This document shows, in pieces, positions 29,477 to 37,473 of a stretch of 64,000 nt of DNA. Numbering within the stretch: position 1 is the first letter of the stretch; every line of letters begins with the position of its first letter. Origin of the DNA: Asaia bogorensis (lineage in GTDB: Bacteria; Pseudomonadota; Alphaproteobacteria; Acetobacterales; Acetobacteraceae); assembly GCF_900465345.1 (NCBI RefSeq), contig NZ_UEGO01000012.1, forward strand, positions 303,458 through 367,457, read 5' to 3'. The notes below the pieces were generated by a model. It was not told where the DNA came from, ran no database searches, and saw only the letters and a list, made by a program, of their open reading frames with translations. Position numbers and translations under genes: made by a program.

Positions 29477-31170
29477 ATGCTACGCGTTGGCTCTACAAGA
29501 CGCTGTCTGTCGGCCCTGCTTTGTCTCTCGTCGGCGCTTTGCGCTCAGCCTGCCTTGGCGCAGTCTCAGCCGCAGGCGCATGAGCCCTTGATGTCCCGTG
29601 TGAAGGTGTCGCACGCTGATAATGCCAGTACGGGCAGTTCGGGGCTCGTTTCGCCGGTAAGTCCGCAGGCAAAGGCGTCGGCTGGCGCACAGGTTGCGAA
29701 GCAGGGTCAGACATCCTCGCCGAAAGCTCCCGTGCAAGCGCCCTCTGTCGGTTATAACCCGGCACCTGACCCCTTCCAGACCCGCGCACCGGCCGAACCT
29801 GCCGTGACCACCTATCCTGCTCCCGCAGCGGGCGATGGGCTGACGACCTCGGGCTACAACCTGTCGCGCTGGGCTGAGGACTGGAGCCGGATGCGCTATG
29901 CGAAAAACCGGCGAGACTGGCTGGATCGTCTGAAATTCCTGCCCCTTAACCCTGCCCAGACAATTTACCTGACCCTGTCGGGGGAAATGCGTCTTCGGCT
30001 CAACCAGACCAGCAACCCCAATCTGAAGAAGGGCCCGCTGCAGAGACAGGATATCATGCGCCTTGTTGGGGGCGCCGATCTGCATGTCACGCGTTATTTC
30101 CGCGCATTTGGCGAGCTGGCGCATGGCGGAGTATCCGGGCCCAATATCGGCGTGCCTGCTGCCAGCATGCGTAACAAGCTTCTGCTTCAGCAGTATTTCG
30201 CCGAGGCGAATGTGCCGCTGTCCCGTGTTCATCTCGGGGCACGATATGGTCGGCAGGAGTTTACCGATGGCGCAAACCTGATGACCTCGCAGCGCGATAA
30301 CAACACGCTGCGTTTCGTCCTTAACGGTACGCGGTTCTGGGTGCGTGGCAAGATCATACGCGGCGATTTTTTCGACTTCCGCTACACAAGCCTCGGCCGG
30401 GGCGGAGCGCGAGACGATGTGATCGATCGCGGCATACGCTTCTCAGGGGGGACGGGGGGCTTGTTATTCCCCACGATTTTCTGGGAAAATCGAAGCTGTA
30501 TCTCGATCCGTTTGTCTGGCGTCTGCGCAACCGACGCGCTGTATGGGGCGGCGCCCCCGCACGCGAGGACCGGATGTATTACGGTATGAGGCTCTGGGGA
30601 GATGTCCAGCGTCTGACCATCGACTGGGTGGGGAATTATCAGGGTGGCCATTACGATGGCCGTACAATTGCTGCTTGGCAGTTCTTTCTGGCGCAGACAT
30701 GGCGTCTCGGGGCGAAGCCGACCGCGCCAAGAATCGGTTTTCATGTCGATTACGCGAGCGGCGGAGGGGCCTATGGCAAAGGCACATTGCGCAGTGCGCT
30801 CGCACCGTTTGGCAACAACATCTACTACAGCTACCAGCTTTTCCTGACGCCCACCAATCTGGTGGCGCTGGCGCCGAACGTCACGGTCTCACCCATAGAG
30901 AGCCTGCGTCTCACGCTTGAGCATCAGTTTGCCTGGAAAGCGAGCCTGAACGATGCCGTCTATCGGGCCAATGGCTCGGCCTTCTCGGGAACGCAGAACA
31001 CGAAGGCCTATCGCGTGGCCCAGTCTACCCGCGCTCAGGCCGTCTGGACATGGACACCCCGTTTGAGCTTCACGGGGCGTTATGAGCATCTTCAGGCAGG
31101 GCCTGCCCTGACACGGGCGGGTTATACCAGCTCGGATTTCGTGGCTGGCTGGGCAAATTACCGCTTCTGA
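29477..31170 (+). pseudogene. Outer-membrane porin (alginate-export-like) broken by a frameshift in a G-tract
   Basis: Begins at ATG 29477 with a signal peptide (LSALLCLSSALCAQPALAQ), then a Pro/Ala/Ser-rich linker, then beta-barrel sequence with LTLSGEMRLRLNQTSNP. This resembles the alginate export (AlgE-like) porins that acetic acid bacteria often carry next to carbon transporters. The first frame is lost after residue about 325, near 30450, and closes at 30589. The -1 frame continues LVIPHDFLGKSKLYLDPF through to the terminal GYTSSDFVAGWANYRF at 31170, about 565 residues in all. The break falls between two six-G runs (30446-30451 and 30454-30459). It lies 17 bases after the symporter stop, probably in one operon. 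Confidence 0.75.
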
Positions 31171-31242
31171 AAGCAGGGCGGCTGCCGGGCGAGTCTGTCA
31201 AAGCGCGCCGGGGGGCGATCCTCCCCCGACGCAGCATCGTGT

Positions 31243-31644
31243 TCAGCGCAGGCCGAGGCGGGTCTGATAGGTCAAGGGAAAGAGCGAGAGCGCCCGTAGC
31301 CACGGTGTCGTGTCGGCGTCATCGGCAAGCTGCACATTGTCCACGCCGCAACTGCGCAGGAACTGGGCCTGATCAGGGATCAGATGACCCTCTGCACGGA
31401 TCTCGCCTGCAAAACCGAGATACTCGCGCAGGGCGCGCGCCTGCGTGAAACCGCGCCCGTCCCTGAAAATGGGAAAGGTGACGATGATCAGATCAAGATG
31501 ATCGATGGCGGTGCCAAGCGTTTCGACGTCGAATTCCGGTGAAAGCCGGATGGCCCGCGTGGCTTCCGTCATCTCCGCCACCGGGATGATATCAAGCGTC
31601 TTGGGGGCTGGATGGCGCGCAGGGGCCAGTTCAAACAGTTTCAT
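31243..31644 (-). CDS. DUF934 family protein, sulfite reduction accessory
   Basis: A 133-residue protein of the DUF934 family, which is almost always found directly after a siroheme sulfite reductase gene. Visible segments are EFDVETLGTAIDHLDLIIVTFPIFRDGRGFTQARALRE, then EIRAEGHLIPDQAQFLRSCGVDNVQL. Family members are annotated as oxidoreductases probably involved in sulfite reduction, with no proven activity. The ATG at 31644 overlaps the sulfite reductase stop by 14 bases; an upstream in-frame ATG at 31674 would lie deeper in that gene. Confidence 0.82.
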   Translation of the reverse strand: MKLFELAPARHPAPKTLDIIPVAEMTEATRAIRLSPEFDVETLGTAIDHLDLIIVTFPIFRDGRGFTQARALREYLGFAGEIRAEGHLIPDQAQFLRSCGVDNVQLADDADTTPWLRALSLFPLTYQTRLGLR

Positions 31645-33301
31645 AAGCCGCTTCCTTGAAGGGGGCGTCACCAAGACGGGTCAATGTGTCGAGGAACTGC
31701 TCGCCCTTTTCCCGAACGCTGAGATAGCGATCGACGATACGTGCTATGGCGTCCACCATGTCGTCCTCCGGCAGGGCCGCGCCAAGAATGTCGCCCGTGC
31801 GCGACTTGTCGTCATCGCGCCCGCCAAGGGTGATCTGGAAGAATTCCTCACCGCGTTTATCCACCCCAAGCAGGCCGATATGCCCGACATGGTGATGACC
31901 GCAGGCATTGATGCAGCCCGAGATGTTGATGCGCAGCCTGCCGATTTCTTCCTGAAGGGCGTTATCGGCAAAACGGGCGCTGAGCTTTTGTGCGATCGGT
32001 ATCGAGCGCGCATTGGCCAGTGCGCAGTAATCGAGGCCGGGGCAGGCCACGATATCGCCGATCAGTTCGTTATTGGCATCGCCGAGCCCGATCTCGCAGA
32101 GCGCCTGCCACAGGGAAAGCAGCCGATCCTGCGCCACGTGGGCCAGCACGACATTCTGCAGATGGGTGATGCGAAGTTCGCCGAAAGAGAACTGATCCGA
32201 AAGGTCAGCCAGACGGTCCATCTGGTCCGAGGTTGCGTCGCCCGGAATACCGCCAGCCGGTTTGATGGAAACTGTCACGGCAATCCGCCCGGGGGCGAAA
32301 TGGGGCATGGTATTGCTGCGCACCCAACGATCGAAATCCGGGTGATTGGCACGATCCTGCCTGAGTGTTTCCTCTCCGCCTGGCGCGACCGTCAGATCGG
32401 GGGCTGCAAAGCGCGCCCGTATGGCCGCCACAATTTCCGGGGCAAGGCGATAATGGGTGGGGTCCATGCGGGCCAGTTCCTGCCTGACGGCATCGCGATA
32501 GCCATCCACCCCCAGGGCCTGCACGAGTATCTTGATGCGGGCCTTGTAGATGTTATCGCGTCGACCATAGGCGTTGTAGACGCGCAATATGGCTTCGAGG
32601 GTCATCAGCAGATCCGCTTCGGGAACGGCATCGAACAGTTCATGCCCAACCAGCGGGGTACGCCCCAGACCACCACCCACGAAGATGCGAAAGAGGGGGC
32701 CATTCTCGCCGGGGCGCGCCAGTATGCCAATATCGTGGAAGCGCGCCGCGACCCGGTCCTGAGGGCTTCCGGAAATGGCGATCTTGAACTTGCGCGGCAG
32801 GAACGTGAATTCGGGATGCAGCGTGGACCACTGGCGCAGGATCTCGGCATGGACACGAGGATCCATCAGTTCGTCGGCGGCAGCGCCGGCAAACTGGTCG
32901 CAGGTGACGTTGCGTATGCAGTTGCCGCTGGTCTGGATGGCATGCATGTCGACATCAGCGAGCTGACGCAGGATCTCCGGCGTGTTCTCCAGCTTGATCC
33001 AGTTGAACTGGATGTTCTGTCGCGTGGTGAAGTGGCCATAATCGCGGTCGTAATGGCGGCCGATATGGGCCAGCTTGCGCATCTGGCGGGAATCCAGCAC
33101 GCCATAGGGGATGGCGACACGCAGCATATAGGCATGAAGCTGAAGATAGAGCCCGTTCATGAGACGAAGCGGCTTGAACTCATCCTCGCTCAGCTCACCG
33201 CTCAGGCGTCGTTGCACCTGCCCTTCGAATTCCGCGATGCGGGAGGCGAGAAACTCACGATCAGCCGTTTGATACTGGTAGAGACCGACAGGCGCGTTCA
33301 T
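31631..33301 (-). CDS. cysI: Siroheme-[4Fe-4S] sulfite/nitrite reductase
   Basis: Six-electron reduction of sulfite to sulfide in the cytosol for cysteine synthesis. The 556-residue protein has both ferredoxin-like halves and siroheme domains: TTRQNIQFNWIKL, GNCIRNVTCDQFAG, the HFAPGRIAV segment, and the cluster ligands CPGLDYC (Cys-x5-Cys) and CINAC (Cys-x3-Cys) followed by GHHHVGHIG. Sulfite rather than nitrite is inferred from the flanking DUF2849 and DUF934 genes. No CysJ flavoprotein, cysH or cysG lies nearby, so the electron donor and siroheme synthase must be elsewhere. Confidence 0.9.
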   Translation of the reverse strand: MNAPVGLYQYQTADREFLASRIAEFEGQVQRRLSGELSEDEFKPLRLMNGLYLQLHAYMLRVAIPYGVLDSRQMRKLAHIGRHYDRDYGHFTTRQNIQFNWIKLENTPEILRQLADVDMHAIQTSGNCIRNVTCDQFAGAAADELMDPRVHAEILRQWSTLHPEFTFLPRKFKIAISGSPQDRVAARFHDIGILARPGENGPLFRIFVGGGLGRTPLVGHELFDAVPEADLLMTLEAILRVYNAYGRRDNIYKARIKILVQALGVDGYRDAVRQELARMDPTHYRLAPEIVAAIRARFAAPDLTVAPGGEETLRQDRANHPDFDRWVRSNTMPHFAPGRIAVTVSIKPAGGIPGDATSDQMDRLADLSDQFSFGELRITHLQNVVLAHVAQDRLLSLWQALCEIGLGDANNELIGDIVACPGLDYCALANARSIPIAQKLSARFADNALQEEIGRLRINISGCINACGHHHVGHIGLLGVDKRGEEFFQITLGGRDDDKSRTGDILGAALPEDDMVDAIARIVDRYLSVREKGEQFLDTLTRLGDAPFKEAAYETV

Positions 33302-33615
33302 GCGTCCAACTCCGTGGCAAACTGGGGGTGAACCGTAGGGCCAAAGGCCCGGATACGCTCGCGCACGCTCACTGGCTCAGCGACCTTCGCCGGGCGCACG
33401 ACGACTTCGTAAACACCGACGACGCCATCTTTCTGTGCCGATTGTATGGCGTTTTCGAGCGCCGATTCGTAGTTCTCGGGGGCAAGAATGGCGGCATGAG
33501 CGATAGAACGCTGCCAGGCGCCGCTGGCATCACGCCATACGATGTGGCCATCCAGCAATCTGTTGGCTGTCAGCACCAGAGCTTCTCCGGCGCCTATGCG
33601 TATCGCCCGTTTCAT
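33298..33615 (-). CDS. DUF2849 family protein
   Basis: A 105-residue protein with LVLTANRLLDGHIVWRDASGAWQRSIAHAAIL near its start, matching the DUF2849 family that precedes alphaproteobacterial sulfite reductase genes. Its stop overlaps the cysI start by four bases, so it is the first gene of a three-gene translationally coupled unit. No catalytic residues can be assigned. The position suggests a role in sulfite reduction, possibly electron transfer or assembly; that is inference only. Confidence 0.85.
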   Translation of the reverse strand: MKRAIRIGAGEALVLTANRLLDGHIVWRDASGAWQRSIAHAAILAPENYESALENAIQSAQKDGVVGVYEVVVRPAKVAEPVSVRERIRAFGPTVHPQFATELDA

Positions 33616-33646
33616 CCACCATTCCGCCTTGCTTGAACTGAGACTG

Positions 33647-33670
33647 GCGTGGTTTATAAACTATCCACGC
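33647..33670. promoter_or_regulatory. Inverted repeat overlapping the start of the sulfite reductase transcript
   Basis: GCGTGG (33647-33652) and CCACGC (33665-33670) form a perfect repeat around a 12-base AT-rich centre containing the palindrome TTTATAAA. It lies just downstream of the candidate -10 on the minus strand, a normal place for a repressor operator. It lies between the divergent sulfite reductase and flavin reductase genes. Confidence 0.4.
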
Positions 33671-33680
33671 TGATCGTGTA

Positions 33681-33711
33681 ATTATATCTCAGAGAACCAC
33701 TTCGGGGGCAA
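33681..33711 (-). promoter_or_regulatory. Candidate promoter of the DUF2849-cysI-DUF934 operon
   Basis: Read on the minus strand, TATAAT (33681-33686) is an exact -10 box. TTGCCC (33706-33711) is 19 bases upstream and may act as a weak -35. The predicted transcript start would fall close to the inverted repeat at 33647-33670. Confidence 0.4.
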
Positions 33712-33813
33712 GGCATCAAACCGTGACCCGGCCGTGGAAATCTGCTCTGCCCCCTTGCAGCCACGTGAAATTGCCGCATACGGGTTCACACAAACATTCC
33801 AGGAGCCAGAACG

Positions 33814-34308
33814 ATGCCGGATCGTGCCCCTCTGTCCAAAGAAATCTTCCGCGATGCGATGGCGCGACTGGCCAGTGCCGTGACCATCATCACGACGGAT
33901 GGCGAGAATGGCCGTCATGGCTTTACGGCCTCTGCGGTATGCAGCGTGTCCGATGACCCGGCGACGCTGCTCGTATGCGTCAATCGATCGGCGTCGACTC
34001 ATGCGCATCTGGTGCGTCACAACATGTTGGCCATCAATATCCTGGCTCACGAGCAGGAGGCGCTCTCAACGCTATTCGGTAGCTCGCGCTATGACATGGA
34101 GACCCGCTTCGCCAGTGGCGCGTGGCGCAAAGGCGAGCTCGGCATGCCGCTACTTGAAGGGGCGCTGGTCACACTGGAATGTCGCATCAGCCTGACACAG
34201 GAAATCGGTACGCATAGCGTCTTTTTCGTCGAGCCCCTCTGCGCCGAGTTTGCACGCAAAGAGGTCTCGGGTCTTGTCTGGTTCGACCGCGCCTATCGCA
34301 AGGCCTGA
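33814..34308 (+). CDS. Flavin reductase domain protein
   Basis: A 164-residue member of the HpaC/flavin:NAD(P)H reductase-like FMN-binding split-barrel family. Typical features are LASAVTIITTDGENGRHGFTASAVCSVSDDPATLLVCVNRSAS at the N terminus, followed by NMLAINILAHEQEALSTLFG. Such proteins provide reduced flavin to partner monooxygenases. Divergent placement from the sulfite reductase operon raises the possibility of a sulfur-linked role such as sulfonate desulfonation, but no monooxygenase is adjacent. GAGCC lies ahead of the ATG. Confidence 0.88.
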   Translation: MPDRAPLSKEIFRDAMARLASAVTIITTDGENGRHGFTASAVCSVSDDPATLLVCVNRSASTHAHLVRHNMLAINILAHEQEALSTLFGSSRYDMETRFASGAWRKGELGMPLLEGALVTLECRISLTQEIGTHSVFFVEPLCAEFARKEVSGLVWFDRAYRKA

Positions 34309-34329
34309 TCGAGACTCTTCGGTTCGTCT

Positions 34330-34350
34330 GTGGGCCCTGGTCTGGCCCAC
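34330..34350. terminator. Hairpin between convergent genes
   Basis: GTGGGCC (34330-34336) pairs with GGCCCAC (34344-34350) across a seven-base loop. It lies between the stops of the flavin reductase and the methylthioribose kinase. There is no T run, so termination is only inferred from position. Confidence 0.35.
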
Positions 34351-34365
34351 TATACGATCTGGCGG

Positions 34366-35559
34366 TCAGATATGATCGAGGAACGTCTCGATTGTTCCGA
34401 TCTGCCCTGCGCGCTGGATCAGGCCTCGGCCAGTCGTCAGGCCGCGTCGCCTGGCCTCGACCTGGCTCTGACGGTCCGGCGCTGAGTCATAATCATCGAT
34501 CTGGGCGAAGCCTATGGTGCGCCGGATCATCTCAAGACCGGCGAACCCGGCCGCATCGTGCATGACCTGTTGGAAAAACCGCGCATATTCAGCACTTGCA
34601 GGCTGGTTTCCAGTCAATGCGCCGAGATCACCTTTCGCTCCCGGTGCCTTCCATGCCTCAAGATAGGTGCGTTTGAAACCAGACCATAGCAGGGTGATCT
34701 CGTCGCGCATCCACTCATCATGCTCGGGTTGCGCGTAGGCATTCATCACAAGATTCGCGATGAACATCCCGATATCGAAGCCAATCGGGCCATAAAGCGA
34801 AAATTCGCCATCAATCACACGGACATCGTCGCCGTTGATCATGACGGACCCGGTATGCAGATCACCATGAAGCAAGGCCTGCCCCGTCGATAGGAAGCGC
34901 TCCTGCAGGCGTTCGACCGCTGCATGCAGGCTGGCGTCGCTTTGAATCGAGGCGACAGCGTCGTCGAGCTCCGGGCTAAGCCAGCGATTGCGTGCGCAGT
35001 CACTCTGGTAGGGGTCTGTCAGCACCAGATCGACCGTGATGCGCGTCAGGGCCAGATTGCGGGAGAACACATCACGCAGGGCATGCACGTCCTCGAAGGG
35101 CAGGGCGCGCCATGACGTAGCAAAGCCGGTGCGGCCGACAAATTCGCCAATACGGGCGGCGAAACCGGCCGGTGCCGTACCGGCAATCAGGGCGGTACGC
35201 AGGACGTGATGCGTCTCGAGGTTTTCCATCACGATCAGGAACAATCCTTCATCGAGATGATAGAGCGCCGGTATCTGATGACCCACCGCACCCGTGACGC
35301 TCTGCATCCAGCGCGCCTCGAACAGATTTCGTTCAAGTGGCATGGCCCAGGCAGGATCGACGCGCACATAGGGCAGGGACTGCTTGCAGCACATGCTGCC
35401 AGCCGGCCCTGATACGATGAATACCGTGTTGAGATTACCGTCACTGACTTCGCGGGCTGTCCAGCCTGCGGCCTCACCACCAAGGCGGGCGGCAAGGGCA
35501 GGGTGTGCTGCGAGATAATCGATAAGGCCTGAGGCCGTTAGAGGGCGATAGGTGCTCAT
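34366..35559 (-). CDS. mtnK: S-methyl-5-thioribose kinase
   Basis: A 397-residue kinase of the APH fold that phosphorylates methylthioribose in methionine salvage. Diagnostic segments: VSDGNLNTVF (nucleotide loop), CCKQSLPYVRVDPAWAMPLERN, the catalytic LLHGDLHTGSVMI (Asp in HGD), and VIDGEFSLYGPIGFDIGMF with the metal-binding DGE. The ATG at 35559 overlaps the Nudix stop by four bases; a longer in-frame start at 35640 lies inside the Nudix gene. mtnA and later salvage genes are not in the window, so the pathway continues elsewhere or takes an alternative branch. Confidence 0.87.
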   Translation of the reverse strand: MSTYRPLTASGLIDYLAAHPALAARLGGEAAGWTAREVSDGNLNTVFIVSGPAGSMCCKQSLPYVRVDPAWAMPLERNLFEARWMQSVTGAVGHQIPALYHLDEGLFLIVMENLETHHVLRTALIAGTAPAGFAARIGEFVGRTGFATSWRALPFEDVHALRDVFSRNLALTRITVDLVLTDPYQSDCARNRWLSPELDDAVASIQSDASLHAAVERLQERFLSTGQALLHGDLHTGSVMINGDDVRVIDGEFSLYGPIGFDIGMFIANLVMNAYAQPEHDEWMRDEITLLWSGFKRTYLEAWKAPGAKGDLGALTGNQPASAEYARFFQQVMHDAAGFAGLEMIRRTIGFAQIDDYDSAPDRQSQVEARRRGLTTGRGLIQRAGQIGTIETFLDHI

Positions 35560-36272
35560 TGGGCAAGGCGCTCCAGCATGGCGCGGGTTGTTGGCAATAC
35601 CTGCGGGCTGATCAGATCGATGCGATCCAGCGCATGACATTCAAGCTGGTCGTATTCGTCATTGGCCTTTTTCTGCCAGGCCTCGCGAATGGCCTCGAAG
35701 GGGAGATCGGTATCGATGCGAAAGCCGAGATCGACGATATGGGTGGTGTCATGTTCGCAGGCCAGTAACGGACCGGTCAGAGTGACCGCGTCGGTCAGGC
35801 CGATTTCTTCCTCGAGTTCGGCGAGGAGCTGGGCGCGGAGGTCGATCGGATCCTTTTCGCTGCGGGCCTCGACACTGCCTGCGGGCACACCCTGCCAGAA
35901 ACCGGGAAGATAGAGCGAGTTCGGGTTACGTCGGCCCAGAACGATGCCGTCGCGGCAGACAAGGAGCCCGGTGACGGCGAGCGATCTCAGCTGAAGCCTG
36001 ACGGCCAGTTCTGGCGCGCGCATCTGGGCCAGAACCCAACGATATTCGCACCAGAACCCGTCCAATCGGTCGTGGTGCAGCTGCGAGAGGCAGAATACGC
36101 GGCCATTATAGAGCCTGGGATGTTTCTCCAGTGCCTCTTGCCACACTGCCTCGATGCCCATCTCAAGCTCGGGATCGACCAGAGTCGGGGCCTCGTGGCA
36201 GGTCACCTGAATGTCCGTCGAGAGCGCGGTAACGCTCCATGGGGCGTTTGCCGGGTGTCTGGCGCTGGTCAT
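35556..36272 (-). CDS. Nudix hydrolase
   Basis: A 238-residue protein with a Nudix domain from about residue 95 to the end. LAVTGLLVCRDGIVLGRRN gives the first strands. The Nudix box starts at GVPAGSVEA and ends AELEEEIGLTD, with an 11-residue insertion (RSEKDPIDLRA) between the Gly-Glu half and the E-x2-E-E half. The N-terminal 90 residues are a separate region of the kind seen in larger Nudix enzymes. The substrate is unknown. It overlaps both neighbours by four bases, so its function is probably linked to MtnK and the aldo-keto reductase. Confidence 0.85.
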   Translation of the reverse strand: MTSARHPANAPWSVTALSTDIQVTCHEAPTLVDPELEMGIEAVWQEALEKHPRLYNGRVFCLSQLHHDRLDGFWCEYRWVLAQMRAPELAVRLQLRSLAVTGLLVCRDGIVLGRRNPNSLYLPGFWQGVPAGSVEARSEKDPIDLRAQLLAELEEEIGLTDAVTLTGPLLACEHDTTHIVDLGFRIDTDLPFEAIREAWQKKANDEYDQLECHALDRIDLISPQVLPTTRAMLERLAQ

Positions 36273-37249
36273 GAGGATGTTCCGTGTTCTTCGAGCAGAT
36301 GTTCAAGGGCTGTGAGCAACGGTTCGTCCAGAGGGGCTGCGCAGGACGTTACGTTGGCCTCGAGTTGCGCTGTGGATGTGGCGCCCGCAATCACGCTGCC
36401 GATCTGTGGCTTGTGCAGCAGCCACCCGAAAGCGAGATCGGCCAGGGGACGTTCATGACGTGCTGCCAGCTCTGCCAGTGCCTCGATAAGGGACCATGTG
36501 GCAGGATCATGATAGCGCTCCTGAAGATAGGTCCATGCTGCCAGACGTGATCCTTCGGGTGGTGGTGCATCCCGGCGATATTTTCCGGTCAGCATGCCCG
36601 AGGCCAGGGGGAAGTAAGGGAGTAGGCCCAGACCGAAATGCGTCAGGGCAGGGAGAAGCTCTTTCCCGGCCGATCGGGCCAGAAGCGAGAGTTCGTCCTG
36701 ACAGCTGATGATGCCTGCAAGATTATCCCGCCTTGCGATATGACAGGCATCGGCCACCTGCCACGCCGGCAGGTTGGAAACGCCAGCATAGCGGATCTTG
36801 CCCGCCGTCACGAGGCTGTCGAGTGTGTGAAGCGTCTCTTCAAGCGGGGTGCGTGGATCGGGACAGTGGAGTTGGTAAAGGTCGATCCAGTCAGTTCCGA
36901 GGCGTTTCAGGCTGGCTTCCACGGCCTCAAGAATATAGCGCCGCGATGCCCCGGAGTGACGGGCCGACGGATCATCGCCCGTGCACATCTTCATGCCGAA
37001 TTTTGTGGCAATGACGGATTCGGATCGCTTTCCGGTCAGGGCCTTGCCCAGAGCCTCTTCGGATGCGCCCGCATAGGCATCGCGTCGACCATAGACATCC
37101 GCCACATCGAACAGCGTCACACCGTGATCGAGCGCGGCGTGGACCAGCGTGCTTGACCGCTTCTGGTCTATGCGCCCGCCGAGGTTGTTACATCCCAGAC
37201 CGAGTGCGGACACAACGAGGCCCGATCGGCCGAGACTGCGATAGCGCAT
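36269..37249 (-). CDS. Aldo/keto reductase
   Basis: A 326-residue NADPH-dependent reductase with the (beta/alpha)8 AKR fold. The catalytic tetrad is visible: Asp and Tyr in LFDVADVYGRRDAYAGASEE, Lys in VIATKFGM, and His in DLYQLHCPDPRTPLEETL. The N-terminal MRYRSLGRSGLVVSALGLGCNNLGG is typical of the YghZ/YdjG-like group acting on small aldehydes such as methylglyoxal. It is the first gene of the three-gene unit with the Nudix hydrolase and MtnK. Confidence 0.9.
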   Translation of the reverse strand: MRYRSLGRSGLVVSALGLGCNNLGGRIDQKRSSTLVHAALDHGVTLFDVADVYGRRDAYAGASEEALGKALTGKRSESVIATKFGMKMCTGDDPSARHSGASRRYILEAVEASLKRLGTDWIDLYQLHCPDPRTPLEETLHTLDSLVTAGKIRYAGVSNLPAWQVADACHIARRDNLAGIISCQDELSLLARSAGKELLPALTHFGLGLLPYFPLASGMLTGKYRRDAPPPEGSRLAAWTYLQERYHDPATWSLIEALAELAARHERPLADLAFGWLLHKPQIGSVIAGATSTAQLEANVTSCAAPLDEPLLTALEHLLEEHGTSS

Positions 37250-37433
37250 ACGATACTCCTGCGGCTTGGTCTTGCAGGATTATACTGCGTTTGGCCATCC
37301 TGGTCACTGCGGGGCGGCGAAAGGCCTTAAACGTGAAGCAATCAACGGAGCGCGTTGGGCGGGCCGGGTGGAATGCAGTGACGAGGCCGAAAAATACCTG
37401 CGTGCCGGTTCTCAGGCACAATCATCCCGGACT

Positions 37434-37466
37434 GAAAGGTATCGGGACACTGCCGCGATACCTTTC
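37434..37466. terminator. Strong hairpin after the discoidin-domain gene pair
   Basis: GAAAGGTATCG (37434-37444) and CGATACCTTTC (37456-37466) form a perfect 11-bp stem with an 11-base loop, eight bases downstream of the minus-strand stop at 37474. No T run follows, so it may act as an RNA-stabilising end or a rho-assisted stop. The rest of 37250-37433 should hold the promoter for the aldo-keto reductase operon; I see no clear boxes. Confidence 0.5.
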
Positions 37467-37473
37467 GATATTC

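Noticed and set aside
31505..33331. 608-codon plus-strand frame over the sulfite reductase
   Set aside because: The cluster ligands and family motifs are in the minus-strand frame.
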